NCBI RefSeq assembly: GCF_900102505.1 | Contig: NZ_FMVT01000013.1 | Location: 29,990-93,989 of the forward strand | Source of the DNA: Paracoccus tibetensis | Lineage (GTDB): Bacteria > Pseudomonadota > Alphaproteobacteria > Rhodobacterales > Rhodobacteraceae | Direction: 5' to 3' | DNA length: 64,000 nt | In this document: piece by piece, positions 8,861 to 18,161 of the stretch | How the letters are laid out: every line of letters begins with the position of its first letter | Position numbering within the stretch: the first letter of the stretch is position 1 | Position numbers and translations under genes: made by a program | The notes under the pieces: generated by a model | Databases searched by the model: none | What the model was told of the DNA's origin: nothing | What the model saw: only the letters and a program-made list of their open reading frames with translations

Positions 8861-10613
8861 CGCGCCCGAGACCCCGATCCGCCGCATCCTGATCGCCAAT
8901 CGCGGCGAGATCGCCCTGCGCATCATCCGCGCCTGTGCCGACGAGGGGATCGCCGCCATCGCCGTCTATGCCGATGCCGACCGCGACGCGCCCTTCGTGC
9001 GGACGGCGGATGAGGCCCATGCGCTGGACGGCCAGCGGCCTGCCGACACCTATCTGAATGCAGACAAGATCCTGGCCATCGCTGCCCGTGCCGGCGCGGA
9101 CGCGGTCCATCCGGGCTACGGCTTTCTGTCCGAGAATGCGGACTTCGCCCGCGCCGTGCAGGCCGCCGGGCTCATCTGGATTGGCCCCGAGCCGGAGGTG
9201 ATCGACGCGCTTGGCGACAAGATCCGCGCGCGCGAGATCGCGCGGGCGGTCGGTGCACCGCTGGTCGCAGGCAGCCCCGGCCCCGTGGCCAGCGGCGCCG
9301 AGGCGCTGGACTTTGCGCGCCAGCACGGACTGCCCATCGCCATCAAGGCGGCCTTCGGCGGCGGCGGTCGCGGCATCCGCGTCGCCCGCAGCCTCGATGA
9401 GGTCGAGGCCCTCTTCGAGGCCGCATCGCGCGAGGCGACCGCCGCCTTCGGTCGCGGCGATTGCTATGTCGAGCAGTTCCTCGACCGCCCCCGCCATATC
9501 GAGGCGCAGGTGCTGGCCGACCGCCACGGCACCGTCCGTGTGCTCGGCACCCGCGACTGCTCGCTCCAGCGGCGCAGCCAGAAGCTGGTCGAGGAGGCGC
9601 CGGCCCCCTTCCTGACGGACGCGCAGCGCACCCAGATCCATGACGCGGCCCGCGCGATCTGCGCCCATGCCGGCTATTCCAGCGCCGGAACCGTCGAGTT
9701 CCTCATGTCCGAGACGGGCACGATCAGCTTTCTCGAGGTGAACACCCGCCTGCAGGTCGAGCATCCGGTGACGGAGGAAACCACCGGCATCGACATCGTC
9801 CGCGCCATGATCCGCATCGCCGGCGGCGCCCTCCTTGCGGACGGCCCCGTGCCCGAGCCGCAGGGCCATGCCATCGAGTTCCGGATCAACGCCGAGGATG
9901 TCGGCCGCGGCTTCCTGCCCACCCCCGGCCCCATCACCCGCTGGTCCGCCCCCGGCGGCATCGGCATCCGCATCGACAGCGGCGTCGAGGCGGGGGCGCA
10001 GGTCCCCGCCGCCTTCGACTCGCTGATGGCCAAGCTGATCGTGAGCGGCCCCGACCGCGCCACCGCCATCGCCCGCGCCCGCCGCGCCCTGCGCGAGTTC
10101 CGGATCGACGGCGTTGCCTCGGTCCTGCCCTTCCACCGCGCCGTGCTGGAGGCGCCGGAGTTCACGACCAAGTTGGCCGTCTACACCCGCTGGATCGAGA
10201 CTGACTTTGCGGGCCGCCTCGCCGCAGCCATCACCCCGGCCGCCCGCGTCGTCCCGCCCGAGGATGCGCCCATGCTGCGCCTCGCCATCGAGATCGACGG
10301 CAAGCGCCACGACCTCGCCCTGCCGCAGAGCCTGCTGCCGGCGGCGGCGCTAGGTGAACCCTCGCAGCCCGCGACGACCGGGCAGCCGAATGACATCACC
10401 GCTCCGGTGGCCGGCATCCTCTCGCTTTGGAAGATCGCCGACGGCGCGGAGGTCGAGGCCGGCCAGCAGATCGCGGTGATCGAGGCAATGAAGATGGAGA
10501 CACCGGTCGAGGCGCCCCGTGCCGGTCGCCTGACACACCTCGCGGCCGAGGGCGAGACGCTGGCGCAGGACGGTGCTTTTGCTCGGGTCGAGCCGGTCAA
10601 CCTGCCGCGTTGA
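8850..10613 (+). CDS. Biotin carboxylase / biotin carboxyl carrier fusion protein (acyl-CoA carboxylase alpha-type)
   Basis: 587 residues from the ATG at 8850, which lies inside the end of pxpBC; no ATG closer to the previous frame fits the conserved start RRILIANRGEIALRI. Residues 1-450 hold the biotin carboxylase fold: HPGYGFLSENADFA, the glycine-rich ATP-grasp loop KAAFGGGGRGIRV, RDCSLQRRSQKLVEEAP and EVNTRLQVEHPVTE. Residues 510-587 form a biotinyl domain with the target lysine in EAMKMETP. The layout resembles the alpha subunit of actinobacterial acyl-CoA carboxylases. No carboxyltransferase subunit follows. Its constant pairing with pxp genes suggests it carboxylates the lactam or supplies acetyl-CoA carboxylase activity (inference). 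Confidence 0.9.
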   Translation: MFLDAPETPIRRILIANRGEIALRIIRACADEGIAAIAVYADADRDAPFVRTADEAHALDGQRPADTYLNADKILAIAARAGADAVHPGYGFLSENADFARAVQAAGLIWIGPEPEVIDALGDKIRAREIARAVGAPLVAGSPGPVASGAEALDFARQHGLPIAIKAAFGGGGRGIRVARSLDEVEALFEAASREATAAFGRGDCYVEQFLDRPRHIEAQVLADRHGTVRVLGTRDCSLQRRSQKLVEEAPAPFLTDAQRTQIHDAARAICAHAGYSSAGTVEFLMSETGTISFLEVNTRLQVEHPVTEETTGIDIVRAMIRIAGGALLADGPVPEPQGHAIEFRINAEDVGRGFLPTPGPITRWSAPGGIGIRIDSGVEAGAQVPAAFDSLMAKLIVSGPDRATAIARARRALREFRIDGVASVLPFHRAVLEAPEFTTKLAVYTRWIETDFAGRLAAAITPAARVVPPEDAPMLRLAIEIDGKRHDLALPQSLLPAAALGEPSQPATTGQPNDITAPVAGILSLWKIADGAEVEAGQQIAVIEAMKMETPVEAPRAGRLTHLAAEGETLAQDGAFARVEPVNLPR

Positions 10614-11239
10614 GTGCCAATGGCCGGTTCGGGAGCAACGGCGCCTGTCCGTCCGATCGTACGACACTGATGCGGTTCGCCCGTTCGCCTGCGGGTGCAG
10701 CGTGAGCGCTCCGCCTTGAAATTGTCAGGAACATCGACCGGCTGCTGCCGTGCTGCGCGCGGAGCGGCCGCTGCCGCTCAATGCAGCGTGATCTGCCGCA
10801 CAGATCTCAGTGCCCCGCCCGCCTCACGACGTGCCAGAAAAGCATGACTGCCACCCTGCAACCTGACATAGATTTCCGCAACGGGTTTTCTGACACTTTT
10901 CGAGGCTGCTGCTGCTATGAATCTGAGTCGTAAGGAAACCGCTGGTTTTTCTGACAGTGCCTTAGCTGCTGTATTCGGCCATCGGAAGGTGGCTGACTTC
11001 GGAAGCTGACGTTGAGAAGGCGTGATAGATCGACGTGGTGAGCCCGTTCCTGCCGTCCACCAGACAGGGCATCGCTGCGGCGCGGCTCTCCCACAGCTGA
11101 CTTGTGACAAGTGCCGCACCTGACGGCTCCGAAACCACACTGATGCTTCGCGCTGCCAGCTTATGGTAAGCCAGTCGTAGACAGCGGGACGTGGTGGGAT
11201 AAGCTTGAACACGCATTTTCGAGTAGGGGATGATTACCA
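10614..11239. other. Intergenic region, no convincing gene
   Basis: 626 bases at the left edge of the accessory island. Several short frames exist on both strands, but none has a ribosome site or family resemblance. Two blocks (a GCGGCGCGGC stretch followed by CACAGCTG near 11085, and GCTGACGTT near 11006) recur in a diverged form near 14230-14300. They look like old duplicated non-coding sequence. The last 30 bases carry the start region of the next gene, where GGGGATGATTACCA precedes a TTG start. Confidence 0.5.
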
Positions 11240-12472
11240 TTGGCCAAAAGTTTTTTGAGCGTCGCGCTGAAGGCTATGAAGGCCGCGGAAAAAGATCGTG
11301 TACGTCGTGCAAAAGCTGCGGAACGTCGTGACCTCGCCGAGCGGAGAGAGGCAGCTCAGCAGGCGAAGGCTCATGAAGCCAAAGTGCAGAAAGCAATAAT
11401 CGCGGATGAGCGCCATCGGAAGGCTTACGAGAAGGCGGTAAAGGCCGCACATGCCGCAGCCCAGCAATCCGAGGTCGAACGACTAAATGCGGAAATCGAT
11501 GCAGTCTTGGATGATCTCGAAGGGCTACTGGCCGCCACCATCGACGTCGATGACCATATAGACCTTGAAACTCTTCGAAAGCCTTCTGATACGACACCAT
11601 TTGACGTGCCTGATTTGGAGACTCCCTTGGTCGCTCCAAAGCGACCAAAGCTTCCACCCGAACCGACATACGTTGAACCAGCCAAGCCCAAAGGTTTCTT
11701 CGGTAAGAAGCGAAAGTTTGAGGAAGCGCGTGCCATAGCGCGGCAAACTTACGAGACGCAAAAGGCGGAGTGGGCAAGTAGTGTCTCGTCTTTGACTAAA
11801 AAGTACGAAACCGATTTTGCTGCTTATGAACAGGCAGAGGTCGAGAGGGTTAATACGCTGGCCGTAGAGAAAGATCGCTTCCGGCAGGAACTGGACGATC
11901 ACAACCACTCCATCGACCAATTCATTGCGAACCTGTCCTATGGAGACGCCGAGGCGGTTAAGGAGTACATCTCGCTCGTAGTGGAGAATTCAACCTATCC
12001 AGATCACTTCGAGGTAACGCATGAATTTTCGTTCGAACCTAAGACAGCCGAGCTGCGGATGAGCGTGACGATCCCGACCCCAGACAGCTTTCCGGCGATC
12101 AAGGAGTACAAATACCTAAAGACATCCGACGAAATACGCGAGGTCCCACTGTCCCAGGTGGAGATCAAGAAACGGTATGCCAGTGTCCTGCATCAGGTCG
12201 CGATCAGGTCGCTCCACGAGGTGTTCGAGGCGGACAGGCGCGGGCTGATCCGGACAATCTCGCTCGAGGTCGGCACAAAGGCACAGCACCCTGCCACGGG
12301 GCGGCTCAGTTTCCTTCCCTTCGTAGGTGTCAGTGCCGAGCGTGACAGATTCATGGAGTTTGATCTCTCCGGCCTTATCCCGCTGGCAACGCTGAAGCAT
12401 CTAGGCGCCGCGATTTCCAAAGACCCCGTCGCCCTCATCGCCGTCGACGTGACAGGAGTACGCAAGTCGTGA
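11240..12472 (+). CDS. Coiled-coil protein resembling the N-terminal part of Mrr-like 'restriction system' proteins, nuclease domain absent
   Basis: 410 residues from a TTG start. Residues 1-85 are a highly charged, alanine-rich helix (AMKAAEKDRVRRAKAAERRDLAERRE), then an acidic helix near 80-110 (NAEIDAVLDDLEGLLAATIDVDDHID). A basic linker with FFGKKRKFEEAR follows, then a mixed domain at 240-400 (EFSFEPKTAELRMSVTIP, IKEYKYLKTSDEIREVPLS, RSLHEVFEADRRGLI). This order matches what I recall of the front part of proteins annotated as restriction endonucleases with a C-terminal Mrr domain. Here the protein ends before any such domain. It overlaps the next gene by four bases (GTGA), so the pair are coupled and probably work together. 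Base composition is clearly less GC-rich than the pxp genes, suggesting transfer. Function unknown. Confidence 0.7.
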   Translation: MAKSFLSVALKAMKAAEKDRVRRAKAAERRDLAERREAAQQAKAHEAKVQKAIIADERHRKAYEKAVKAAHAAAQQSEVERLNAEIDAVLDDLEGLLAATIDVDDHIDLETLRKPSDTTPFDVPDLETPLVAPKRPKLPPEPTYVEPAKPKGFFGKKRKFEEARAIARQTYETQKAEWASSVSSLTKKYETDFAAYEQAEVERVNTLAVEKDRFRQELDDHNHSIDQFIANLSYGDAEAVKEYISLVVENSTYPDHFEVTHEFSFEPKTAELRMSVTIPTPDSFPAIKEYKYLKTSDEIREVPLSQVEIKKRYASVLHQVAIRSLHEVFEADRRGLIRTISLEVGTKAQHPATGRLSFLPFVGVSAERDRFMEFDLSGLIPLATLKHLGAAISKDPVALIAVDVTGVRKS

Positions 12473-13785
12473 CGAAAGGACGGACGTTTAATCCGCCTCC
12501 TGGGTGGCCCAAGCCACCAAAGGGGTGGACGCCCCCAAAGGACTGGAAGCCCGACCCGAACTGGCCTGCCATGCCCAAGGGATGGGAACTCTGGGTATTG
12601 GACGCCAACGACACGCCTCAGGCAGCGCCAGCGGTCGAGATGGATAACAACTCGACGGGCGCAGAAGTGCCGCCCAACGAGCTCTCCGCGTTGAAGGCCG
12701 AAGTGGCAATGCTGCGGGCGCAGCTGGCCGATAGTTCAACGGCTGTGGAGGAAACCATCTCCCTCGACGACCAGAGAGTCCTGCAGGACATCGGTATTTA
12801 CCGATACCATCATCCCCTCGAGAATGGCGCAGGATACAGAGCCGAACTCGAGCGGATCGAGGTTGAGGTCGCCAAGATCGTGCGGGAGCAAGGGGCCATT
12901 GAGGTCTCGTCGACATTCACGTTCGAAAACTCTTTGGCGGCAGGCCGAAAGTTGTCGAACGACCTGGGAAGGCTGATGCTCCGTGCCTACAACGCCGAAT
13001 GCGATAACTGCATCCGTTCACTTCGCACCGGAAACCCCGGCGTAGCCAAGAAGCGGCTCGAGGCGTCACGCAAGGCTATCGCAAATCTGGGCAAGATCAT
13101 GGAGATGCAGATCAGCGCGCGGTACCATGACCTCCGGATCCGAGAGGTCGAGCTGACGGCCGACTGGCTAATGAAGAAGCAGGAAGAAAAGGAAGCGGAG
13201 AAGGAGAACCGGGCGAAAATTCGCGAGGAGAAGCGTATTGAGAAGGAGTTCGCCGAGGAGCGTGAGCGGCTGGCGAAGGAGAAGCAGCACCTTGAGAACG
13301 CCATTGAGGCACTTCGGGAGAAAGGAGAGAGAAACCCCGACTTGGAGGCGAACCTTTTGGCGTTGGAAGATGCCATCAAGCAGAACGAATTCCGCCTAGC
13401 AAATATAAGATCTGGATATGTCTACGTCATCTCGAACCGGGGGGCGTTCGGCGCGAATGTTGTCAAGATTGGATTGACGAGACGGCTTGATCCGAACGAT
13501 CGTATAACGGAGCTTGGTGGCGCATCCGTTCCTTTTCGCTTCGATGTTCACGCCCTTTTCTTTTCCGAAGACGCCGTGTCATTGGAGAATGAGCTTCACA
13601 CCCACTTTCGAGAAAAGGCTCTGAATGCGGTGAATGCTCGCAAAGAGTTCTTCTTTGCGACACCTGCCGAAGTTCGCGATGTCCTCATGGAGAAGGTCGG
13701 AAGCCTTCTTGAGTTCTCGGAGGTAGGAGAATCACTTGAGTACCATCAGTCTAGGAAATATTGGCCGGACAGACCCGGGAAATGA
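12469..13785 (+). CDS. DUF4041 protein with C-terminal T5orf172/GIY-YIG-type nuclease domain
   Basis: 438 residues from a GTG start coupled to the preceding gene. The first 45 residues are a proline/tryptophan-rich repeat (PPPGWPKPPKGWTPPKDWKP). Residues 90-200 match the DUF4041 pattern (QDIGIYRYHHPLENGAGYRAEL, then RKLSNDLGRLMLRAYNAECDN). Residues 210-310 form a long charged coiled coil. From residue 316 comes GYVYVISN, then VKIGLTRRLDPNDRITELG and, near residue 375, ENELH, giving the Gly-Tyr/Tyr, Arg and Glu elements of a GIY-YIG-like T5orf172 domain. Related proteins occur in phages and islands; a DNA-damage or anti-phage role is inference. Low GC compared with flanks. Confidence 0.82.
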   Translation: MTKGRTFNPPPGWPKPPKGWTPPKDWKPDPNWPAMPKGWELWVLDANDTPQAAPAVEMDNNSTGAEVPPNELSALKAEVAMLRAQLADSSTAVEETISLDDQRVLQDIGIYRYHHPLENGAGYRAELERIEVEVAKIVREQGAIEVSSTFTFENSLAAGRKLSNDLGRLMLRAYNAECDNCIRSLRTGNPGVAKKRLEASRKAIANLGKIMEMQISARYHDLRIREVELTADWLMKKQEEKEAEKENRAKIREEKRIEKEFAEERERLAKEKQHLENAIEALREKGERNPDLEANLLALEDAIKQNEFRLANIRSGYVYVISNRGAFGANVVKIGLTRRLDPNDRITELGGASVPFRFDVHALFFSEDAVSLENELHTHFREKALNAVNARKEFFFATPAEVRDVLMEKVGSLLEFSEVGESLEYHQSRKYWPDRPGK

Positions 13786-14438
13786 GCTAAGTAATGGCTC
13801 GAGCCGACGGTCCTCGTCGGCCTGAGCTGATATCCTCTGGCCACTCGCGAACTCTCCGATAGTCTACATGTTTTTAAATTCGCCCATGTGACCGTTCCAA
13901 TGACTGCTTTCGCACTCGGTCAATCTCAAGCACCGGACGCAGGGAAAGTCCTCTTCAACTCACTTCGTGTCGGACTAGGTGCATGTAACGGAGCACGGAT
14001 GCCGAATGACCGCTCCTGTGACGTAATGCCTCTGGCTGGCCGCACCGCCGGAAGGCCGTTTCCCACCCAGGACGTTGCTGATGGTGTGACCGCAGACGGT
14101 CGTTGCGGAGGAGCAACCGGCGGCGTAACCCCGCATCGTTGCCGTCCTGCGCCAGGCGGCATCGACGAGAAGAGCCCTTACGCGACATCTGCATGCTTTG
14201 CAGCGAATGCAGGTGCAGCGCTAGCGACCGGCCCTTAGCTGACGTTGGTTGGAAAGAGCCGTGCCGCGGCGCGGCGCCGGTCGCGCACAGCTGGCAACGC
14301 CGAATACAAACGCGAAGGCCTTCTGCCTGACAATCCGTTGCCTTAAGGAAGGCTCAGACTGGCTCATCGCTCTGGCAGCTATATATCCGCTTGGAAGTTC
14401 GCACCAGTGTGTCTACCGTGAGCGGAAACTGAGCAACC
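13786..14438. other. Intergenic region between the two accessory gene pairs
   Basis: 653 bases without a supported gene. Just after the GIY-YIG gene there is a short hairpin (CCGACG at 13804-13809 with CGTCGG at 13815-13820) lacking a T-run, at best a weak terminator. Around 14230-14300 are diverged copies of blocks also seen near 11006-11095. The final 40 bases before the AAA gene (TCTACCGTGAGCGGAAACTG) carry its translation start region. Confidence 0.5.
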
Positions 14439-15446
14439 ATGTCCAACACAAAGCAGATCCTTTCCATGCTGCGCAGCCGCGCTGAAGGCGACGAGGACCA
14501 ATTCCTCGCGATCGCCCTTCAAATTGCTGCTGCCGAAGCGCGGCAGGGACGGCGCACCAATGCCGAATTGCTGCGCGCTGCGGTCGAAGACGTGCGTCGG
14601 GGCGGTGGCGACAAACCCTCTGTGCGGGTAGCACTCGCCCAGCCTCGCGGCGATCTCGAGGCTCTTCTAGACCTCCGCGAGCCGACCATTCGTCTGCCTC
14701 AAGTCGTGCTCTCCGACTCCGTTCGCGCGAGACTTGATGGCGTCGTTCTTCAGCAAAGCCGTCGCTCTTGGCTCCGCGAGGGCAACCGTGTGCCCTCCCG
14801 TCGCCTGCTCTTCGCCGGACCTCCAGGATCGGGCAAGACGATGACGGCGGAGGCGCTTGCTGGCGAACTGCGCCTGCCCCTCCTCGTCGTCCGTCTCGAA
14901 GCCTTAATAACTCGCTTCATGGGCGAAACGTCAGCCAAGCTTCGGCTCGTGTTCGACGAAACGATCCGGCGGCGCGGCGTGTATCTCTTCGACGAGTTCG
15001 ATGCCGTGGGCGGCAAGCGCGCCGCGACCAACGATGTCGGCGAGATGCGACGCGTTCTAAATAGCTTTCTGCAGTTCATGGAAGAGCCCGCGTCTACCGA
15101 CAGCATCATCCTCGCGGCGACGAACCATCCTGAACTTCTCGATCCCGCGCTGCAGCGCCGGTTCGACGATGTTCTGCTCTTCGAGATGCCGTCGCCCGAC
15201 GAGATCCGAGAGGTGATCCGCAACCATCTTCGGCCGATGAAGTATCCGAGAATATCTTGGGACCGGGTCGTGGAGGCCGGGCGCGGGCTAAGCCAGGCGG
15301 AACTCGCCCGGGCCGCCGATGAAGCTGCGAAAGCTGCCCTCCTCTCGGAGCGGGATACGATCCGTACACACGACCTGCTCGAGCAGCTGGCAGCGCGGCA
15401 TCAGATGCGCGACGTCTTCAGGGGCGACCAACAGGCGGCTCGCTGA
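14439..15446 (+). CDS. AAA-family ATPase of an ATPase-subtilase pair
   Basis: 335 residues. The N-terminus (ILSMLRSRAEGDEDQFLAIALQIAAAEARQG) is the helical region typical of the small AAA ATPases found beside S8 peptidases. Walker A is GPPGSGKT at 127-134, Walker B VYLFDEFDAV at 181-190, sensor 1 AATNHPELLD near 226, and arginine-finger region LQRRFDDV near 238. GETSAKLRLVFDE at 162-174 is the pore/linker helix. In such pairs the ATPase is thought to remodel or present substrates to the protease; the locus type is treated as a candidate defence or stress module. The partner follows three bases downstream, so they are one operon. Confidence 0.88.
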   Translation: MSNTKQILSMLRSRAEGDEDQFLAIALQIAAAEARQGRRTNAELLRAAVEDVRRGGGDKPSVRVALAQPRGDLEALLDLREPTIRLPQVVLSDSVRARLDGVVLQQSRRSWLREGNRVPSRRLLFAGPPGSGKTMTAEALAGELRLPLLVVRLEALITRFMGETSAKLRLVFDETIRRRGVYLFDEFDAVGGKRAATNDVGEMRRVLNSFLQFMEEPASTDSIILAATNHPELLDPALQRRFDDVLLFEMPSPDEIREVIRNHLRPMKYPRISWDRVVEAGRGLSQAELARAADEAAKAALLSERDTIRTHDLLEQLAARHQMRDVFRGDQQAAR

Positions 15447-15449
15447 TCT

Positions 15450-16817
15450 ATGGCCGACTACGACCGTCCGCACATCGACATCTCGCCTTTTCTGACTACC
15501 AGCTCTTACAAGGCGCATCAGTCTCCCGGAGGTCGGACGTTCACGCGTAACCGTGACCAACACGGTCCTCGCTTGAGCGCCGGCCTGGTCGCCTCTCTCA
15601 CGGCCGCCGAGGCACGCCGCCCGGCCCCAGACACCCTTCCGCACGGCGTCCAGCCAGGTGGAGGTGCGTTCGTCACCGTCATTCTCCATCCCAATGCCCG
15701 CGAGCTCGACCTCGAGAAACCAAAGAAGGGCGTTCGCCAAAGCGCTGCAGGCGAAGCCAACGGGCGCCGGACCATGGTCCTGCACATGGCTGATGAGGAT
15801 GCACAGGCCTATCTGCGCGAACGGGTCGAGAGCTATCTAACTGGCGAACTCAACGATCGCGAACGCCCGCCTCTCTATTCGGAGATGGAACCCATCGACG
15901 GCTTCTCGCCGACGGAGCTTTTAGACCTATGGCGTGAGGACCCCGGGACCCTTCCGACCGATGCCAACGGATCGACATGGTGGGGTCTCTGGTGCTGGGA
16001 TGACTTCGTCGATGACGTGACGGGCGTAGCGCGCGCCCTCGAGATGCATGTCGCACCGGAAGACCGTTGGAGCAGCGCCATCGGAAAGACTGAACGAAGT
16101 GCCCTCCGTCGAAGGTTTGGCTACGGCATGCCCGACCTGTCCCGGGCCCTGGCCTCCGCATCGACTGACCTTGCGCTCGTCTCACAAGCCTACATCCAGC
16201 CCTTCGACCGACCTGAGATCAGTCGTCGTGATGCGATGAGGCGGGTAGGACCAGTCACCTTCGGATCCGCACATTACTACGACTTGCCATGGCCGACCCG
16301 CACCCTCGAGACCTTGGAGAACTGTCTGGTCGAATTGAAGGTCACGCTCTCCTACTTCGTGGAGCCATACCCGCTGAAAGGCGCCATGTTGGATCCGGCG
16401 CGCTACCGCTCGTTCGGGCTGCGCTTCGACCTCAAGCGCCCCAGAGAGACCAACGCGGAGTTCCAGCGCCGCCGCAACGCGGAGATGGGAGCTCGGATTC
16501 AAGCAGCCGAAGACGATCCGAATTGGGCGTTCGGCCCGAAGTCGATCGCCGCCGGCTCGATTCACTGCGATACCTGGTCCGGCACCGCAGTCGAACTCGC
16601 TTCCCGCGATCAGCTCGCGATCTATCCGGTAATGGGTTGGTGGCGCGACCGACCGGGCCAAGGGCGCTATCTCGACAAGGCGCGCTACGCGCTTGTCGTT
16701 ACGCTGACGGCGCCCGAAGCCGGGATAGACTTGCAGGCCGAAGTCGAGATCGCGGCACGGACCCGGATCGCGGCGCAGGCCCAAATTGCTATAAACATGC
16801 CGAGGACGGGTGAGTAA
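15450..16817 (+). pseudogene. S8 (subtilase) family partner protein with the catalytic domain deleted in frame
   Basis: 455-codon open frame where relatives beside this AAA ATPase usually run to about 750-850. Residues 1-205 match the N-terminal non-catalytic region (DRPHIDISPFLTTSSYKAHQSP, the AEARR segment, YLTGELNDRERPPLYSEME, LLDLWREDPGTLPTD then WWGLW). Residues 208-455 match the C-terminal region (RRRFGYGMPDLSRALASAS, LTLSYFVEPYP, LRFDLKRPRETNAEFQRR, GSIHCDTWSGTAVELA, YPVMGWWRDRPGQGRY). The subtilase core that should lie between, with its Asp, His and GTS-Ser motifs, is absent, and none of these motifs occurs in the protein. The join is near 16060-16090. The frame remains open, so the product may still be made as a protease-dead protein, or this is a decaying gene. 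Confidence 0.75.
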
Positions 16818-17025
16818 CCGCTCTCGCTTGTCAAATTGTGAATTTCGCACCCGCAGCGAACGACCGCTTTCCGCCCTTCGACTGTTCCAAGCCCATGCGT
16901 GGTCTGGGACCTTTGCAGGCGCGCCCATTACCGGAAGGTCCCGCATAAAGGACAGATCATGGCGGCAGGCCACCTGCCACTCTGTGTTACATAAATCAAA
17001 TTACAGCTCATTCGGACCTCCCGCG

Positions 17026-18135
17026 GTGGATTCACAAACGAAGTGCAAATGCCAAAGTAATACAGGTATTTGCAACGAGATTGGCGAATGGCTACCCACT
17101 ACCAGCACCTGAGTTTCGATGAGCGTCGAAAGATCGCCAAATGGCTTGAAGGCAAGATGCCGGTGCCAGGAATTGCAGATCGCCTTTCGCGTCCGCCCTC
17201 AACAATCTATCGGGAGCTGAAGCGGAATACGTATCAGGACGCCGAACTCCCGCAGTATAGCGGCTACTACGCGGTGAATGCTCAGGACAAGTATGAGCGC
17301 CGCCGTGCGATTCACCGAAAGCTGGTCGCCAACCCGAAGTTGAAAGCAGCAGTCGAGGGTGCGCTGAAGGCGGGTTGGTCTCCCGAACAGATCGCCGGCC
17401 GGATGCGGCTTGAGCAGCACGGGATACGCGTCAGCCATGAAACGATCTACCGCTTCGCCTATTCGAAGCTTGGGATTGAGGAAGCTTTCTATCGTCACCT
17501 GCCCGAGCATCGCAGGCGCCGCAGGCCGCGGACGCACCGGCGATATCAGCGTAGTCACATCCAGGACAGCCAAAGCTTGTGCCACCGGCCCTTGACCGTT
17601 GCAGAGCGTCAGCAGTTCGGCCACTGGGAGTGCGATCTGATGATGTTCCGCAAGGAAAACGGCAAGGTGAATGTCACCTCCCTGGTCGAGCGGGTCAGCC
17701 GATTTACCGTTGCCATGCGCAATGAGGATCGCCGCTCCGAGCCAATCATGGAAGCGCTGATCGCAGGGCTCGCCCCCCTGCCCGCCGAGGCACGCCAGTC
17801 GATCACCTTCGACCGCGGAACCGAATTCTCTGCCTGGCGACGGTTGACGGATGGGATCGGTCTCGTCAGCTGGTTCTGTGATCCGCAGGCCCCGTGGCAA
17901 AAAGGAACTGTTGAGAACACGAATGGCAGGCTGAGAAAGCACCTGCCCCGTTCGACCGAACCAACGGCTCTGACAAATCGATATCTGACGTCGATTTGCC
18001 AGAGCCTTAACTCCACGCCGCGCAAGTGCCTGGGCTACCGGACGCCCGCGGAGGTCTTCGAAAGCAACCTCATGGCCATCAGCAATAGATTGAAATAAAG
18101 AAAAAAACAGAAGTTTGCGCTTCGGCGTGAGTTCA
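17026..18135. mobile_element. IS30-family insertion sequence, apparently complete
   Basis: An element of about 1.1 kb carrying one intact transposase. Imperfect terminal inverted repeats are visible: the left end begins GTGGATTCACAAACGAAG near 17026, and the complement of the right end (18114-18135) begins GTGAACTCACGCCGAAG. Both continue to GCAAA, with about 17 of 23 positions shared and one gap. No certain target duplication can be read; flanks both carry CGCG-rich sequence. It sits just downstream of the deleted subtilase gene. Confidence 0.8.
17088..18098 (+). CDS. IS30-family transposase
   Basis: 336 residues from the ATG at 17088 (MATHYQHLSFDERRKIAKWL); the frame opens a few codons earlier without benefit. 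Residues 5-55 form the N-terminal helix-turn-helix (PVPGIADRLSRPPSTIYRELKRN). A second DNA-binding helix set lies near 100-130 (WSPEQIAGRMRLEQHGIRVSHETIY). The DDE catalytic set is complete: WECDLM near residue 185, TFDRGTEF near 247 and KGTVENTNGRLRK near 276. No stop or frameshift, so the element is probably active. Confidence 0.93.
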   Translation: MATHYQHLSFDERRKIAKWLEGKMPVPGIADRLSRPPSTIYRELKRNTYQDAELPQYSGYYAVNAQDKYERRRAIHRKLVANPKLKAAVEGALKAGWSPEQIAGRMRLEQHGIRVSHETIYRFAYSKLGIEEAFYRHLPEHRRRRRPRTHRRYQRSHIQDSQSLCHRPLTVAERQQFGHWECDLMMFRKENGKVNVTSLVERVSRFTVAMRNEDRRSEPIMEALIAGLAPLPAEARQSITFDRGTEFSAWRRLTDGIGLVSWFCDPQAPWQKGTVENTNGRLRKHLPRSTEPTALTNRYLTSICQSLNSTPRKCLGYRTPAEVFESNLMAISNRLK

Positions 18136-18161
18136 CTCGCGGCGGTCCGGGGGCGGTAAGC

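Noticed and set aside
7052..8959. 635-codon antisense frame over pxpA-pxpBC
   Set aside because: Shadow of the pxp genes, with low-complexity Arg/Gly/Ala composition and no motif.
10778..11240. Short minus-strand frames before the coiled-coil gene
   Set aside because: No ribosome site, no similarity; parts overlap blocks duplicated in another gap, so probably non-coding.
13888..14485. Plus-strand frames of 75-116 codons in the gap before the AAA gene
   Set aside because: Arg/Cys-rich translations, no start signal, no recognisable domain.
17026..18135. Possibility that the IS30 insertion itself caused the subtilase deletion
   Set aside because: The element lies 200 bases beyond the stop codon and the missing segment is internal, so the two events are not directly linked in the sequence.
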